A stretch of DNA of 64,000 bases from CAIURC01 sp043777315 (GTDB taxonomy: Bacteria; Verrucomicrobiota; Verrucomicrobiia; Chthoniobacterales; Chthoniobacteraceae): assembly GCA_043777315.1 (NCBI GenBank), contig JAYVPW010000033.1, forward strand, positions 1 to 64,000. The letters are read 5' to 3'. Made by a program: the position numbers and the translations under genes. The notes below the pieces were generated by a model. That model searched no databases. It saw nothing but the letters and a program-made list of their open reading frames with translations, and was not told where the DNA came from. Positions 24,571 through 32,089 of this stretch are shown in pieces. The number at the start of each line of letters is the position of its first letter. Positions within the stretch are counted from its first letter, which is position 1.

Positions 24571-25830
24571 ATGTTTCCCGCTCTCGCCGCCCGCATCGTC
24601 CGCACGACCGATCCGCGTTTGCTCGCAAAGTTCGCGTGGAATTTCGGCGTGAAAGGGATGCTCTCCGTCGAGCGCTTCAAGCGCCGGATCAAGCGTGGAG
24701 AATACTTCCCGCCGTTCCTCTACCTCTCGATTTTAAATAGCTGCAACCTTCGCTGCCAGGGCTGCTGGGTCGATGTGGAAGCCGAGCGCACGGAGATCGA
24801 TCTCGACACGCTGAACCGCACGATCAACGACGCGAAGGCCCACGGGAACTCGTTCTTCGGCATCCTCGGCGGCGAGCCGTTCATGCACTCCGGGCTGCTC
24901 GATCTGCTCGCCGCGCACCCGGACGCTTACTTTCAGGTCTTCACGAACGGGCAGTTCATCACCGAAAAAATCGCGCGCCGTCTGCGGCAGATTGGCAACG
25001 CGACGCCGCTCATTTCCATCGAGGGCCGCGAGATCGTCAGCGACGAGCGGCGCGGAAAAAAGGAGGTCTTCGCGCGGACCCTGCGCGGACTGGAGCATTG
25101 CCTGAAGGAGCGCATCCTGACCGGCGTCGCGACCAGCGTTTGCCAGACGAATATCGACGATCTCTGCACCGAATCGTGGCTCCGCGAGCTGATCGCCCGC
25201 GGCGTGCATTACGCGTGGTTTCACACGTATCGGCCGGTCGGGCCGAAGATGAATCCCGCGCTCGCGCTGCGCCCCGATCAGCTCGTGCGCGTGCGGAAAT
25301 TCGTCGTCGAAATGCGCGCGAAAGTGCCGATCGCGATCATCGATGCGTACTACGACGGCGAGGGCAAAGCGCTCTGCCCGATGTCCACGGGCATCAGCCA
25401 CCATGTGAACCCGCGCGGCGACATCGAGCCGTGCCCGATCATTCAGTTTGCGACCGAAAACATCCGCGACGAACGCGGCATCTTCGCCACGATGCGCGAC
25501 AGCACTTTCCTCAAAGATTTCCGCGAACTCAGCGCGCAACACACGCGCGGCTGCGTCGTGCTGGAGCGGCCGGATTTGGTGAAGGAACTCGTCGTCAAAC
25601 ACAACGCCCGCGACACGACGATGCGCGGCACCGCGATGGCCGAACTCGAAGCGATGGAGCCGCGCTTTTCGCAGTGGCTCCCCGGCCAGGAAATCCCCGA
25701 GCAACACTGGATGTATCGCTGGGCAAAGAAGTATTGGTTCAACGACTTCAACGCCTACGCGAACGTGGCGCACGACGCCGCGGCGAAAGCGGCAGCCTTG
25801 CAGACCAAGCTGCACGCGGACGTCGCGTAA
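24571..25830 (+). CDS. Radical SAM protein, function unassigned
   Basis: The 419-residue protein carries CNLRCQGC (CxxxCxxC, about residues 59-66), which would ligate the SAM-cleaving [4Fe-4S] cluster, then FFGILGGEPFMH (GGE motif). Later cysteines (ALCPMSTGISHHVNPRGDIE followed by PCPI, and GCVV) suggest an auxiliary SPASM-like site. The start MFPALAARIV at 24571 is the best ATG in frame. The next gene, an ABC ATPase, follows after 9 bp. It is not clearly HpnH despite the terpene cyclase nearby, because the HpnH-like cysteine context is absent. The substrate is unknown. Confidence 0.85.
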   Translation: MFPALAARIVRTTDPRLLAKFAWNFGVKGMLSVERFKRRIKRGEYFPPFLYLSILNSCNLRCQGCWVDVEAERTEIDLDTLNRTINDAKAHGNSFFGILGGEPFMHSGLLDLLAAHPDAYFQVFTNGQFITEKIARRLRQIGNATPLISIEGREIVSDERRGKKEVFARTLRGLEHCLKERILTGVATSVCQTNIDDLCTESWLRELIARGVHYAWFHTYRPVGPKMNPALALRPDQLVRVRKFVVEMRAKVPIAIIDAYYDGEGKALCPMSTGISHHVNPRGDIEPCPIIQFATENIRDERGIFATMRDSTFLKDFRELSAQHTRGCVVLERPDLVKELVVKHNARDTTMRGTAMAELEAMEPRFSQWLPGQEIPEQHWMYRWAKKYWFNDFNAYANVAHDAAAKAAALQTKLHADVA

Positions 25831-25839
25831 ATTTCCCGG

Positions 25840-26604
25840 ATGGAAACCGCCGCGCCCGAGCTACCCGCCCCGCCGCAAACCCACGCTCCCGCGCCGGAGC
25901 GCGAGCCGCTCTTTTCCGCGCGCGGACTGTCTAAAATCTACACGACCGGCGAGGTCGAAACCCGCGCTCTCGATGGACTCGACCTCGATCTTTTCCCCGG
26001 CGAATTGATCGTCCTCCTCGGCGCGTCCGGCAGCGGCAAATCGACCCTGCTCAACAACCTCGGCGGCCTCGACGTGCCGACCGCCGGCTCGCTCACTTAT
26101 CGCGGCCGCGACCTCGCCGGTGCCGACGAGGACGAACTCACGCGCTTCCGGCGCGACTCGGTCGGGTTCGTCTTTCAGTTCTACAACCTCATCCCGAGTC
26201 TCACCGCCCGCGAAAACGTCGCGCTCATCACCGAGATCGCGCGCGACCCGATGTCGCCGGAGGAAGCGCTCGAACTCGTCGAACTCACCGACCGGATGGA
26301 TCACTTTCCATCCCAGCTTTCCGGCGGTCAGCAACAGCGCGTGGCCATCGCGCGAGCCATCGCGAAACGCCCCGAAGTCCTGCTCTGCGACGAGCCGACC
26401 GGCGCGCTCGACGTGAAGACGGGGATCAAAGTTCTCGAAGCCATCGAGCATGTGAACCTCGAACTCGGCACCCTCACCGTCATCATCACCCACAACTCCA
26501 CCCTTGCCGACATGGCCGACCGCGTCATTCACCTCTCCGACGGCCACATCATCGACATCCGGCACAACCAAAAACGCCAGCCCGTCCGCACGCTCGCGTG
26601 GTGA
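25840..26604 (+). CDS. ABC transporter ATP-binding protein (LolD/MacB type)
   Basis: The 254-residue ATPase has Walker A GASGSGKST, the Q-loop region FVFQFYNLIP, the signature LSGGQQQRVAIARAIA, Walker B VLLCDEPTGALD, and the switch His in IITHNS. FYNLIP and DEPTGALD are typical of the MacB/LolD/FtsE class that works with FtsX-like permeases. No permease gene lies next to it; the neighbours are a radical SAM gene upstream and riboflavin synthase 5 bp downstream, so its membrane partner must be encoded elsewhere. Confidence 0.92.
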   Translation: METAAPELPAPPQTHAPAPEREPLFSARGLSKIYTTGEVETRALDGLDLDLFPGELIVLLGASGSGKSTLLNNLGGLDVPTAGSLTYRGRDLAGADEDELTRFRRDSVGFVFQFYNLIPSLTARENVALITEIARDPMSPEEALELVELTDRMDHFPSQLSGGQQQRVAIARAIAKRPEVLLCDEPTGALDVKTGIKVLEAIEHVNLELGTLTVIITHNSTLADMADRVIHLSDGHIIDIRHNQKRQPVRTLAW

Positions 26605-26609
26605 AAATT

Positions 26610-27218
26610 ATGTTCACCGGACTCGTCGAAGAACTCGGAACAGTGCTGGACCTACAACGATCCGGCGAAGGCGCGCGGCTGACTGTCCGAGCGAAAGAAG
26701 TAAGTTCCGGCGTGCTTGTCGGCGACAGCATCGCGGTGAATGGCTGCTGTCTGACCGTCTCCTCACACACCTCCGGCGAGTTGCGCTTTGACTTGCTCGG
26801 CGAGACCCTCGCTCGGACCAACCTCGGAGGGATTGTCACTGGAACTCCGGTGAATCTCGAGCGTGCTCTCGCCACAACCGGACGACTGGGTGGCCACTTT
26901 GTGCAAGGTCACATCGACTGCACCAGCCAAGTCATCAGCTTCACGCCTTCGGGCTCCGATTGGCGCTTGGAAATCGCGCTTCTGCCCGACTACGCACGTT
27001 ACATCGCACTCAAAGGATCCATCGCAATCGACGGCATCAGTCTTACCGTCGCGGAAGTCAGTGCCGCCACCTTTGTTGTTTGGATCATCCCGCACACCTT
27101 GACGGTGACCAACCTGCAAAGCCGAAAGCCGGGAGACTTGGTCAACCTCGAGTTCGACTTACTCGCAAAATACGTCGAGAGAATCCTCGGCAGTGGCTCA
27201 GTTTGCCGGAATTTGTAG
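26610..27218 (+). CDS. ribE: Riboflavin synthase
   Basis: The enzyme dismutates two 6,7-dimethyl-8-ribityllumazine molecules into riboflavin. The 202-residue protein has the hallmark start MFTGLVEELGTV and the duplicated lumazine-binding barrels (VNGCCLTV with RATTGRLGGHFVQGHID; IDGISLTV near residue 150). The start is taken at 26610 because MFTGLVE is the invariant N-terminus. The last nine codons and the TAG stop lie inside a 100-bp MITE; without it the frame would continue about 24 codons to a TGA near 27370. Confidence 0.96.
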   Translation: MFTGLVEELGTVLDLQRSGEGARLTVRAKEVSSGVLVGDSIAVNGCCLTVSSHTSGELRFDLLGETLARTNLGGIVTGTPVNLERALATTGRLGGHFVQGHIDCTSQVISFTPSGSDWRLEIALLPDYARYIALKGSIAIDGISLTVAEVSAATFVVWIIPHTLTVTNLQSRKPGDLVNLEFDLLAKYVERILGSGSVCRNL

Positions 27219-27298
27219 GGCGGGCGCTCCGCCTGCCCTGGGCAACCGGAGCGGTCGCCCTACAATCATTTTCAGACTGAGCCACTACCGAATCCTCG
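27181..27298. mobile_element. 100-bp MITE with 9-bp target-site duplication
   Basis: The direct repeat GAATCCTCG occurs at 27181-27189 and again at 27290-27298. The 100 bp between are an imperfect palindrome. The ends read GCAGTGGCTCAGTTTG and, on the other strand, GGTAGTGGCTCAGTCTG; inner arms TTGTAGGGCG and GCTCCG also pair. The element carries no gene. It inserted in the 3' end of ribE and provides the present stop codon. Confidence 0.8.
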
Positions 27299-27316
27299 CG
27301 ACGCGCGAGCCTGACG

Positions 27317-27796
27317 TCACTTCTTCTTCTGCTGAAACAACGCCTGCACGTCCGTCGGATTCAGATCGCTGAGATCGAGACCGGTATCGCCGCGCAGAGT
27401 TGAGACCTGGATGCGGTCGGCCACGAGCTTCACCGTCGGGCCAGCGTAATACTTCATCGAACCGACAGTGAGGTGTGTTGGGAAGACGATCACCAACAGC
27501 GAGTTCTCATCAATGTTGAGCATCAGAGTGCTGTAGTTCTCCCCCTGCTGATACATGCTCGTGAAGTTACTTTCGTTCACCAGGCTGGCCATGAACTGCA
27601 CGGCGTTGTAGGCGTTGGAACCCAGCGTCGCAAAGGTCGTCGTGTCGATTTGTTCGGGGTTGCCGCATTGATGGATCAAGTAACCCGCTTTCTCGACGAG
27701 CAGCGCGATGTTCGCCTCGCTCTTGCGGAGGAGTTCGCGCAGAGCGGCGTCGATGTGGTCGATGTCTTCTTGGTTGAGCGAAGGAAACTGGCTCAT
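27317..27796 (-). CDS. Roadblock/LC7 protein (MglB-like)
   Basis: The 159-residue protein is a single roadblock/LC7 domain (IDAALRELLRKSEANIALLV then AGYLIHQCGN; LLVIVFPTHLTVGSMKYY). MglB-type roadblock proteins act as GTPase-activating partners of MglA. It lies 14 bp downstream of the GTPase gene on the same strand. The C-terminus ends in a basic QQKKK tail. GAP activity is inferred from the pairing only. Confidence 0.88.
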   Translation of the reverse strand: MSQFPSLNQEDIDHIDAALRELLRKSEANIALLVEKAGYLIHQCGNPEQIDTTTFATLGSNAYNAVQFMASLVNESNFTSMYQQGENYSTLMLNIDENSLLVIVFPTHLTVGSMKYYAGPTVKLVADRIQVSTLRGDTGLDLSDLNPTDVQALFQQKKK

Positions 27797-27810
27797 AGGT
27801 CTGGGTGGAG

Positions 27811-28425
27811 TTAGCGCCGGCGTCCGCCGTCGTTGAGGAACTTGTGCAAAAGCATTCGGGTGATCATGTTGAGAGTGTCAAACACGCCTTCGCATTTTGA
27901 CGCGGATGCCTCGAAGGATGGCACTTGAATCTCGCGATTGTTCAGGAGGAAATCGAGATATTCGACAGGCGCGACATCGGGCAGGTCGCGCTTGTTGTAT
28001 TGCATGACGTAAGGGATGTCATCGAGGCTTAGGTTGAGTGTCTTGAGGTTCTCTTCCAGGTGCCGGAAGGTCTCGATGTTCTCCTCCATCTTGTCGTATT
28101 GAGAGTCGGCGACAAAGACGATGCCGTCCACGCCGCGCAACACGATTTGACGGGTGGCGTTGTAGATGACCTGGCCCGGAACGGTGAAGAGTGCGAACTT
28201 GGTTTTGAAGCCCTTGATCGCGACAGCTTCGAGCGGAAAGAAGTCGAAGAACAGTGTCCGATCGCTGCTGGTGGCGAGAGAAGTCATCTTACCTTTCGCC
28301 TCGGGATTAGGCACCTGCACGTTGGAATGCACTTGTTCCAGATTGGTCGTCTTGCCGCTTTTGGCAGGACCGTAATACACGATCTTTACCTGCAGCTCCT
28401 TGGTAGCTTGGTTGATAATGGCCAT
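27811..28425 (-). CDS. Ras-like GTPase (MglA-like)
   Basis: The 204-residue protein has a P-loop GPAKSGKT (residues 19-26), a switch II segment TVPGQVIYNATRQ, and an NKRD base-recognition motif. The PGQ replacement for DTAGQ is as in MglA GTPases, which set polarity or control motility and surface structures. It sits between a roadblock gene and a large roadblock-containing gene, so nucleotide state is probably controlled by these neighbours. The role in this organism is not known. Confidence 0.92.
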   Translation of the reverse strand: MAIINQATKELQVKIVYYGPAKSGKTTNLEQVHSNVQVPNPEAKGKMTSLATSSDRTLFFDFFPLEAVAIKGFKTKFALFTVPGQVIYNATRQIVLRGVDGIVFVADSQYDKMEENIETFRHLEENLKTLNLSLDDIPYVMQYNKRDLPDVAPVEYLDFLLNNREIQVPSFEASASKCEGVFDTLNMITRMLLHKFLNDGGRRR

Positions 28426-28438
28426 CGGAGGGAGGGAG

Positions 28439-29986
28439 TTACTTTTGCGTCTGGCGGGTCAGTTCTTCCGCGATCACGCGAAGTTCCTGCCAGGGGAGAG
28501 ATTCGCCGGGTTTTCCAAGGACAGCGAAGAAGACGTAACCGAGCCGGAAGATCTGAAAGTAAGCTCCGTGCGTACACATGAGAAGGTCGTCGATCTCACC
28601 CAGTTTCATTTCGCCGGAGTATTGATTGAGCCGACCGAAAATCTGCGGAAGGAAGGCGGCGACCACCTCGCCCTTCATGGTCTCCGGGAGTGAATGAGCG
28701 ACGACGAGTCCTTCCTGCAAAGCCACGACCGCGCCCGCAACTTGCGGAAGCTGGACGATGTGCTTGACGATCTCCGCCGGGGTCCAGTCCGTTTTCTGGG
28801 GCTGGCCGAAGATTTCGCCGACACTGCCGTGCGCGCTGTCAGGGTGATGAGCCGGAGCGTCGGGAATGACCGCATGTTCCGTTTCGCTCGCTTCGGGCGT
28901 GGGCTCTTCCCCTGCGGCACATGGCGGAGGGGGGCTTGGTTCCGCGGCGGGGATTGGCTCGGGGGCGTTCGTCTTTTCGACTTCGGGGCTGGCCGGGCCG
29001 CCGGCAAAGAGCGTCGGAATGGAGTCGTCCACGACCAGCCGTTTGCGTCCGCCGGCATCTTTCGATGATTTCAGAAACGCAGGGGCGATGATGCGCAGCG
29101 GGATCTGGAGCTCGATGGCCTCGCGAGCGGACGAGGGTTCAGTCAAGGTGGGCTCGATCCAGCTCCGAATTTCTCCCCACGTGAAGGCGACCTTTCCTTT
29201 TGCCAGTCCGGCCGTGACGCCTGCCGCCGGCAGTGAAACGGTGGAGCCGGTCAGCGCTGAAATTTCCGCGAGAATCTCAGGCGGCCAGCCTGCCGAGATG
29301 TCCGGGAGCGGAAGGACGACCGCTCCCGCTTCAGCTTTCGATGTCGCGGTCGTCGCCGCGGCCGCGACCGGAGCAGCGAGTCGAATCGGCTCCGTCTGCG
29401 GAGCGCGTTTTGCAGGTGATGCGATTGGAATCTCCGAAGCCAATGGTTTGACTGTGGTGAGTTTGAGACTGGGCGGCTGCGGGAGAGGCGCCGCCGGCTC
29501 CGGGGCTTTTGGCGCGTTCGGGGCGACGGCGAACGGGTTCTCGGGATCGCCGAAAACGTCGAAGCCTTCCTCCTCAGCGAGCTCGTGCATCCGCTGGTCG
29601 TCGCGACGTTTGAGGAGGTCCGGTTTTACGCGTTTGAAAATCTCGCCGAGCGGAATTTCGATCATCCGTTTTTCCTCCAGCCGGGGCGCGGCGAAGGTGC
29701 CCGCGGGCGCCTGCCGGTAGATGCTGGCGAGCGACATTTTCACCGAGCCGCCGGGGAGCTGTTTCAGGATCGTGGAAAGCGGGAGCGCGACCATCACGCT
29801 CGGGTCCGGCGCGACGGCGACCGTGGATTTCAGGTCCGCCGGAAATCGGGCGATGATCGCCGCCAGCGAGAGCGAAGCGGTCTCGACCTTGGAGATTGGG
29901 AGAGCCTGTTCCGTGGCGACCCGTGGGGGGGCTGCTTTCACGGGTGCGGGAGGTTTTTGAAATAGACGTTTGAAAAACTTGATCAT
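28439..29986 (-). CDS. Large protein with repeated peptide motif and C-terminal roadblock domain
   Basis: The 515-residue protein begins MIKFFKRLFQKPPAP. It shows a short repeated motif of the form LxLxxIhxxhP (h = hydrophobic) at residues 38-49 (SLSLAAIIARFP), 66-78 (VALPLSTILKQLP), 83-94 (KMSLASIYRQAP) and 109-122 (IEIPLGEIFKRVKP), with weaker copies later. A Pro/Ala-rich middle follows, and a roadblock/LC7-like domain occupies about residues 395-515. The start at 29986 avoids a longer N-terminus without coding character. The repeats may be docking sites for the GTPase or other roadblock proteins; that is inference. Confidence 0.8.
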   Translation of the reverse strand: MIKFFKRLFQKPPAPVKAAPPRVATEQALPISKVETASLSLAAIIARFPADLKSTVAVAPDPSVMVALPLSTILKQLPGGSVKMSLASIYRQAPAGTFAAPRLEEKRMIEIPLGEIFKRVKPDLLKRRDDQRMHELAEEEGFDVFGDPENPFAVAPNAPKAPEPAAPLPQPPSLKLTTVKPLASEIPIASPAKRAPQTEPIRLAAPVAAAATTATSKAEAGAVVLPLPDISAGWPPEILAEISALTGSTVSLPAAGVTAGLAKGKVAFTWGEIRSWIEPTLTEPSSAREAIELQIPLRIIAPAFLKSSKDAGGRKRLVVDDSIPTLFAGGPASPEVEKTNAPEPIPAAEPSPPPPCAAGEEPTPEASETEHAVIPDAPAHHPDSAHGSVGEIFGQPQKTDWTPAEIVKHIVQLPQVAGAVVALQEGLVVAHSLPETMKGEVVAAFLPQIFGRLNQYSGEMKLGEIDDLLMCTHGAYFQIFRLGYVFFAVLGKPGESLPWQELRVIAEELTRQTQK

Positions 29987-30146
29987 GCGAACGTAGGGGA
30001 GGATGCCGTGCAGTGAGCCTAAGCACACCCGGTGCCATTTGCGCTAGACCGCAGATTTTTCTCATCGGTGATTTAATGCTGGCCTGTCTCGTGCTTTCCT
30101 TCGCCGCGCGTTCCCAGCAGATTCGCTTCCCGACCTCCCACATCGC

Positions 30147-31193
30147 ATGGCCTCCCGTCAAAAAATTCTCATCCTCGACGACGAGCACGACATTCTCGAA
30201 ATCTATCAGGAGATCCTCGCACGGCTCCCGAGCCAGCCCGAAATCCACACGGCGGACAACGGCGCGCGGGCCATCGCCCTTCTCGAAAGCGAGCCCTTCA
30301 ATCTGCTGCTCGTCGATCTGCGGATGCCGCAAATGGATGGCTTCCAGGTGCTCGCGATCGTGCGGCGGAAATTCCCGGCATTGCGAGTCGTCGTGATGAC
30401 CGCAGCGGAGGACGAGCAGTTCCGCGCGCGGGCTTATGCGATGGGGATCGACCTCTACATGGAGAAGCCGAAGACGGGGAAGGAGATCATCAATTTCGTC
30501 GATTGCATCGAGTCGCTGCTCGAGCGCGAGGAGCAGGGCGGCTTCCGCGGAGTGCAGAGCAAGACGCTCGTCGATATCGTGCAGCTCGAGTGCCTCACGC
30601 AGAGTTCCGCGATTTTGAAAGTGACGACCGCCACCGGCGAAGGCCGCATCTGGGTGCAGCGCGGCGAGATCATCGACGCGGCGACGGGCGAGTTTTCCGG
30701 GCGCGACGCATTCATGGAATTGCTCCGCTGGAAAACTGGGAACTTCGAAATTCTCCCGTCCGACATCCCGCGTCCGCGCACGATTTTCAGCTCGTACGAA
30801 AGCCTGCTAATGGAAACGGCGCAGTCGCTCGACGAGGCGGCCGCCGCGCCCGTGGCGCCGGAGGACACGGGTCTGGCGGCGTTTGCGCGCTACAAAGGCG
30901 TGCAGTTCGCGGTCGCCGTCGAGAGCGCGGACAGATCGAAATTCGACCAGTGGGGAATGGAAAATCCCGAGGAGATGGCGGGCTGGATTCACGAGACATC
31001 TCGGGCGCTCCGGGCGCTCGGCGATCAGCTCCAGGCCGGGCAGCTCCAGGAAGTCGAGGGGCTCGGGGCGCAGCGCCACATCGCCGTGCTCATCGGCGAC
31101 AATGAGTCGCTCGGAGTCGGCTTCACCCGATCCGCCGTGCTGCCGCACATCCGCGAAACCATGAAACAAATCGAGGCTAAATGGCTTTGTTGA
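30147..31193 (+). CDS. Response regulator with DUF4388 and C-terminal roadblock-like domain
   Basis: The 348-residue protein has a receiver domain (about 1-125; acidic pocket LILDDEHD, phospho-acceptor D57 in LLVDLRMPQMDGF, K in MEKPKTGKE). A DUF4388-like region follows (about 135-235; TLVDIVQLECLTQSSAILKV, WVQRGEIIDAATGEFSGRDA). The final part (about 245-345) resembles a roadblock fold. It is divergent from the GTPase group and overlaps the next gene by 13 bp. It probably links phospho-signalling to the GTPase module. No sensor kinase is adjacent. Confidence 0.88.
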   Translation: MASRQKILILDDEHDILEIYQEILARLPSQPEIHTADNGARAIALLESEPFNLLLVDLRMPQMDGFQVLAIVRRKFPALRVVVMTAAEDEQFRARAYAMGIDLYMEKPKTGKEIINFVDCIESLLEREEQGGFRGVQSKTLVDIVQLECLTQSSAILKVTTATGEGRIWVQRGEIIDAATGEFSGRDAFMELLRWKTGNFEILPSDIPRPRTIFSSYESLLMETAQSLDEAAAAPVAPEDTGLAAFARYKGVQFAVAVESADRSKFDQWGMENPEEMAGWIHETSRALRALGDQLQAGQLQEVEGLGAQRHIAVLIGDNESLGVGFTRSAVLPHIRETMKQIEAKWLC

Positions 31194-31897
31194 AACCGTT
31201 CTCCCGCGCGCAAAAACCGCTCTGGCCCGAGCGCCTGCCGTCCGGCTGCTTCACCGTCCATCGCGGCGGAGACATCGTCAGCTCGACGTTGCCGAGCAGC
31301 TTTTCCACCGCCGTCGTGCTCGAAATCGGGCGCGTCGTCATCGACGCATTCCAGCGCGCCGCCGACACCAATCTCCCGTTGAGCGACCTCTACATTCACT
31401 TCAGCGGCCTCACCATCACCGCCCGCGAACTCCGCGGCGGCGCGCTCGTTTTCCTGAATCCCGCCACGCTCAATCTCGCCCGCGCCTACACCCCACCCGC
31501 CATGCACTACAAAAACCTCGAGGAATTTACCCTGCATCTGGAGAACTACATCGAGTGCTGGAAGCAGTTTAACAGCTACGTGAATCTCGCGCGGGACAAG
31601 AAATTCTCTCGCGAAGATGAGAACCAGTTTCTCGAAATCAAAAGCATCATCGCGCAGGGGCTCGAGGCGATCCTCGCCAGCACCGATAAACAGGGCCCGA
31701 AAAAGGAGGAAGTGAACGCGCTCTTCAGCAACGCGCCCTCCCTCCGCTACCTCAGCGACATGCCCGACGCGGTGCACAACGTCGAGGCCCAGTGGCACAA
31801 AATTTACCTCGGCCTGCAAAGCCTCCTCGGCCAGCTCAAAGTCCAGCAAAACAAACAGGAGAAAGGCACGGGCTGGAGTTTGTTCGGGAAGAAGTAG
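31181..31897 (+). CDS. Uncharacterised protein linked to the GTPase/roadblock module
   Basis: I do not recognise this 238-residue protein. It is mostly soluble. An N-terminal beta-rich part (about 20-110) includes LEIGRVVIDAFQRAADTNL and a helical C-terminal half contains LEEFTLHLENYIECWKQFNSY. It overlaps the response regulator by 13 bp, so the two are almost certainly co-expressed. Its conserved partners nearby are roadblock proteins, so a scaffold or effector of that system is plausible. A REP-like pair follows. Confidence 0.7.
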   Translation: MALLKPFSRAQKPLWPERLPSGCFTVHRGGDIVSSTLPSSFSTAVVLEIGRVVIDAFQRAADTNLPLSDLYIHFSGLTITARELRGGALVFLNPATLNLARAYTPPAMHYKNLEEFTLHLENYIECWKQFNSYVNLARDKKFSREDENQFLEIKSIIAQGLEAILASTDKQGPKKEEVNALFSNAPSLRYLSDMPDAVHNVEAQWHKIYLGLQSLLGQLKVQQNKQEKGTGWSLFGKK

Positions 31898-31924
31898 CGG
31901 CGCGCGCCACTCCGTTCTGCTCCG

Positions 31925-32066
31925 GGTAGCGCGCTCGTCTCGAGCGCTGGTTTCGGCGTCCCGCCGAAACGAACTTTCTGATTTCGGCGCCGGCGAATTT
32001 TTCTCACAAAAGCAAGGTCCGTCGCGGCGGGACACCGCGACCAGCGCTCGGGACGAGCGCGCTACC
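31925..32066. repeat. REP-like inverted pair between convergent genes
   Basis: Left head GGTAGC at 31925, hairpin 1 GCGCTCG-TCT-CGAGCGC (31931-31947), hairpin 2 TTTCGGCG-TCC-CGCCGAAA (31951-31969). The right unit is inverted, with its hairpin GCGCTCG-GGA-CGAGCGC at 32044-32060 and CTACC ending at 32066. Same architecture as the alaS repeats, with different but compensated stem bases. Confidence 0.87.
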
Positions 32067-32089
32067 CGGAATCGGAGCCGCGCTCTTGC

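Noticed and set aside
24571..25830. HpnH (adenosyl hopanoid synthase)
   Set aside because: Radical SAM motif is present, but the surrounding cysteines and C-terminal region do not look like HpnH, and no other hpn gene is adjacent.
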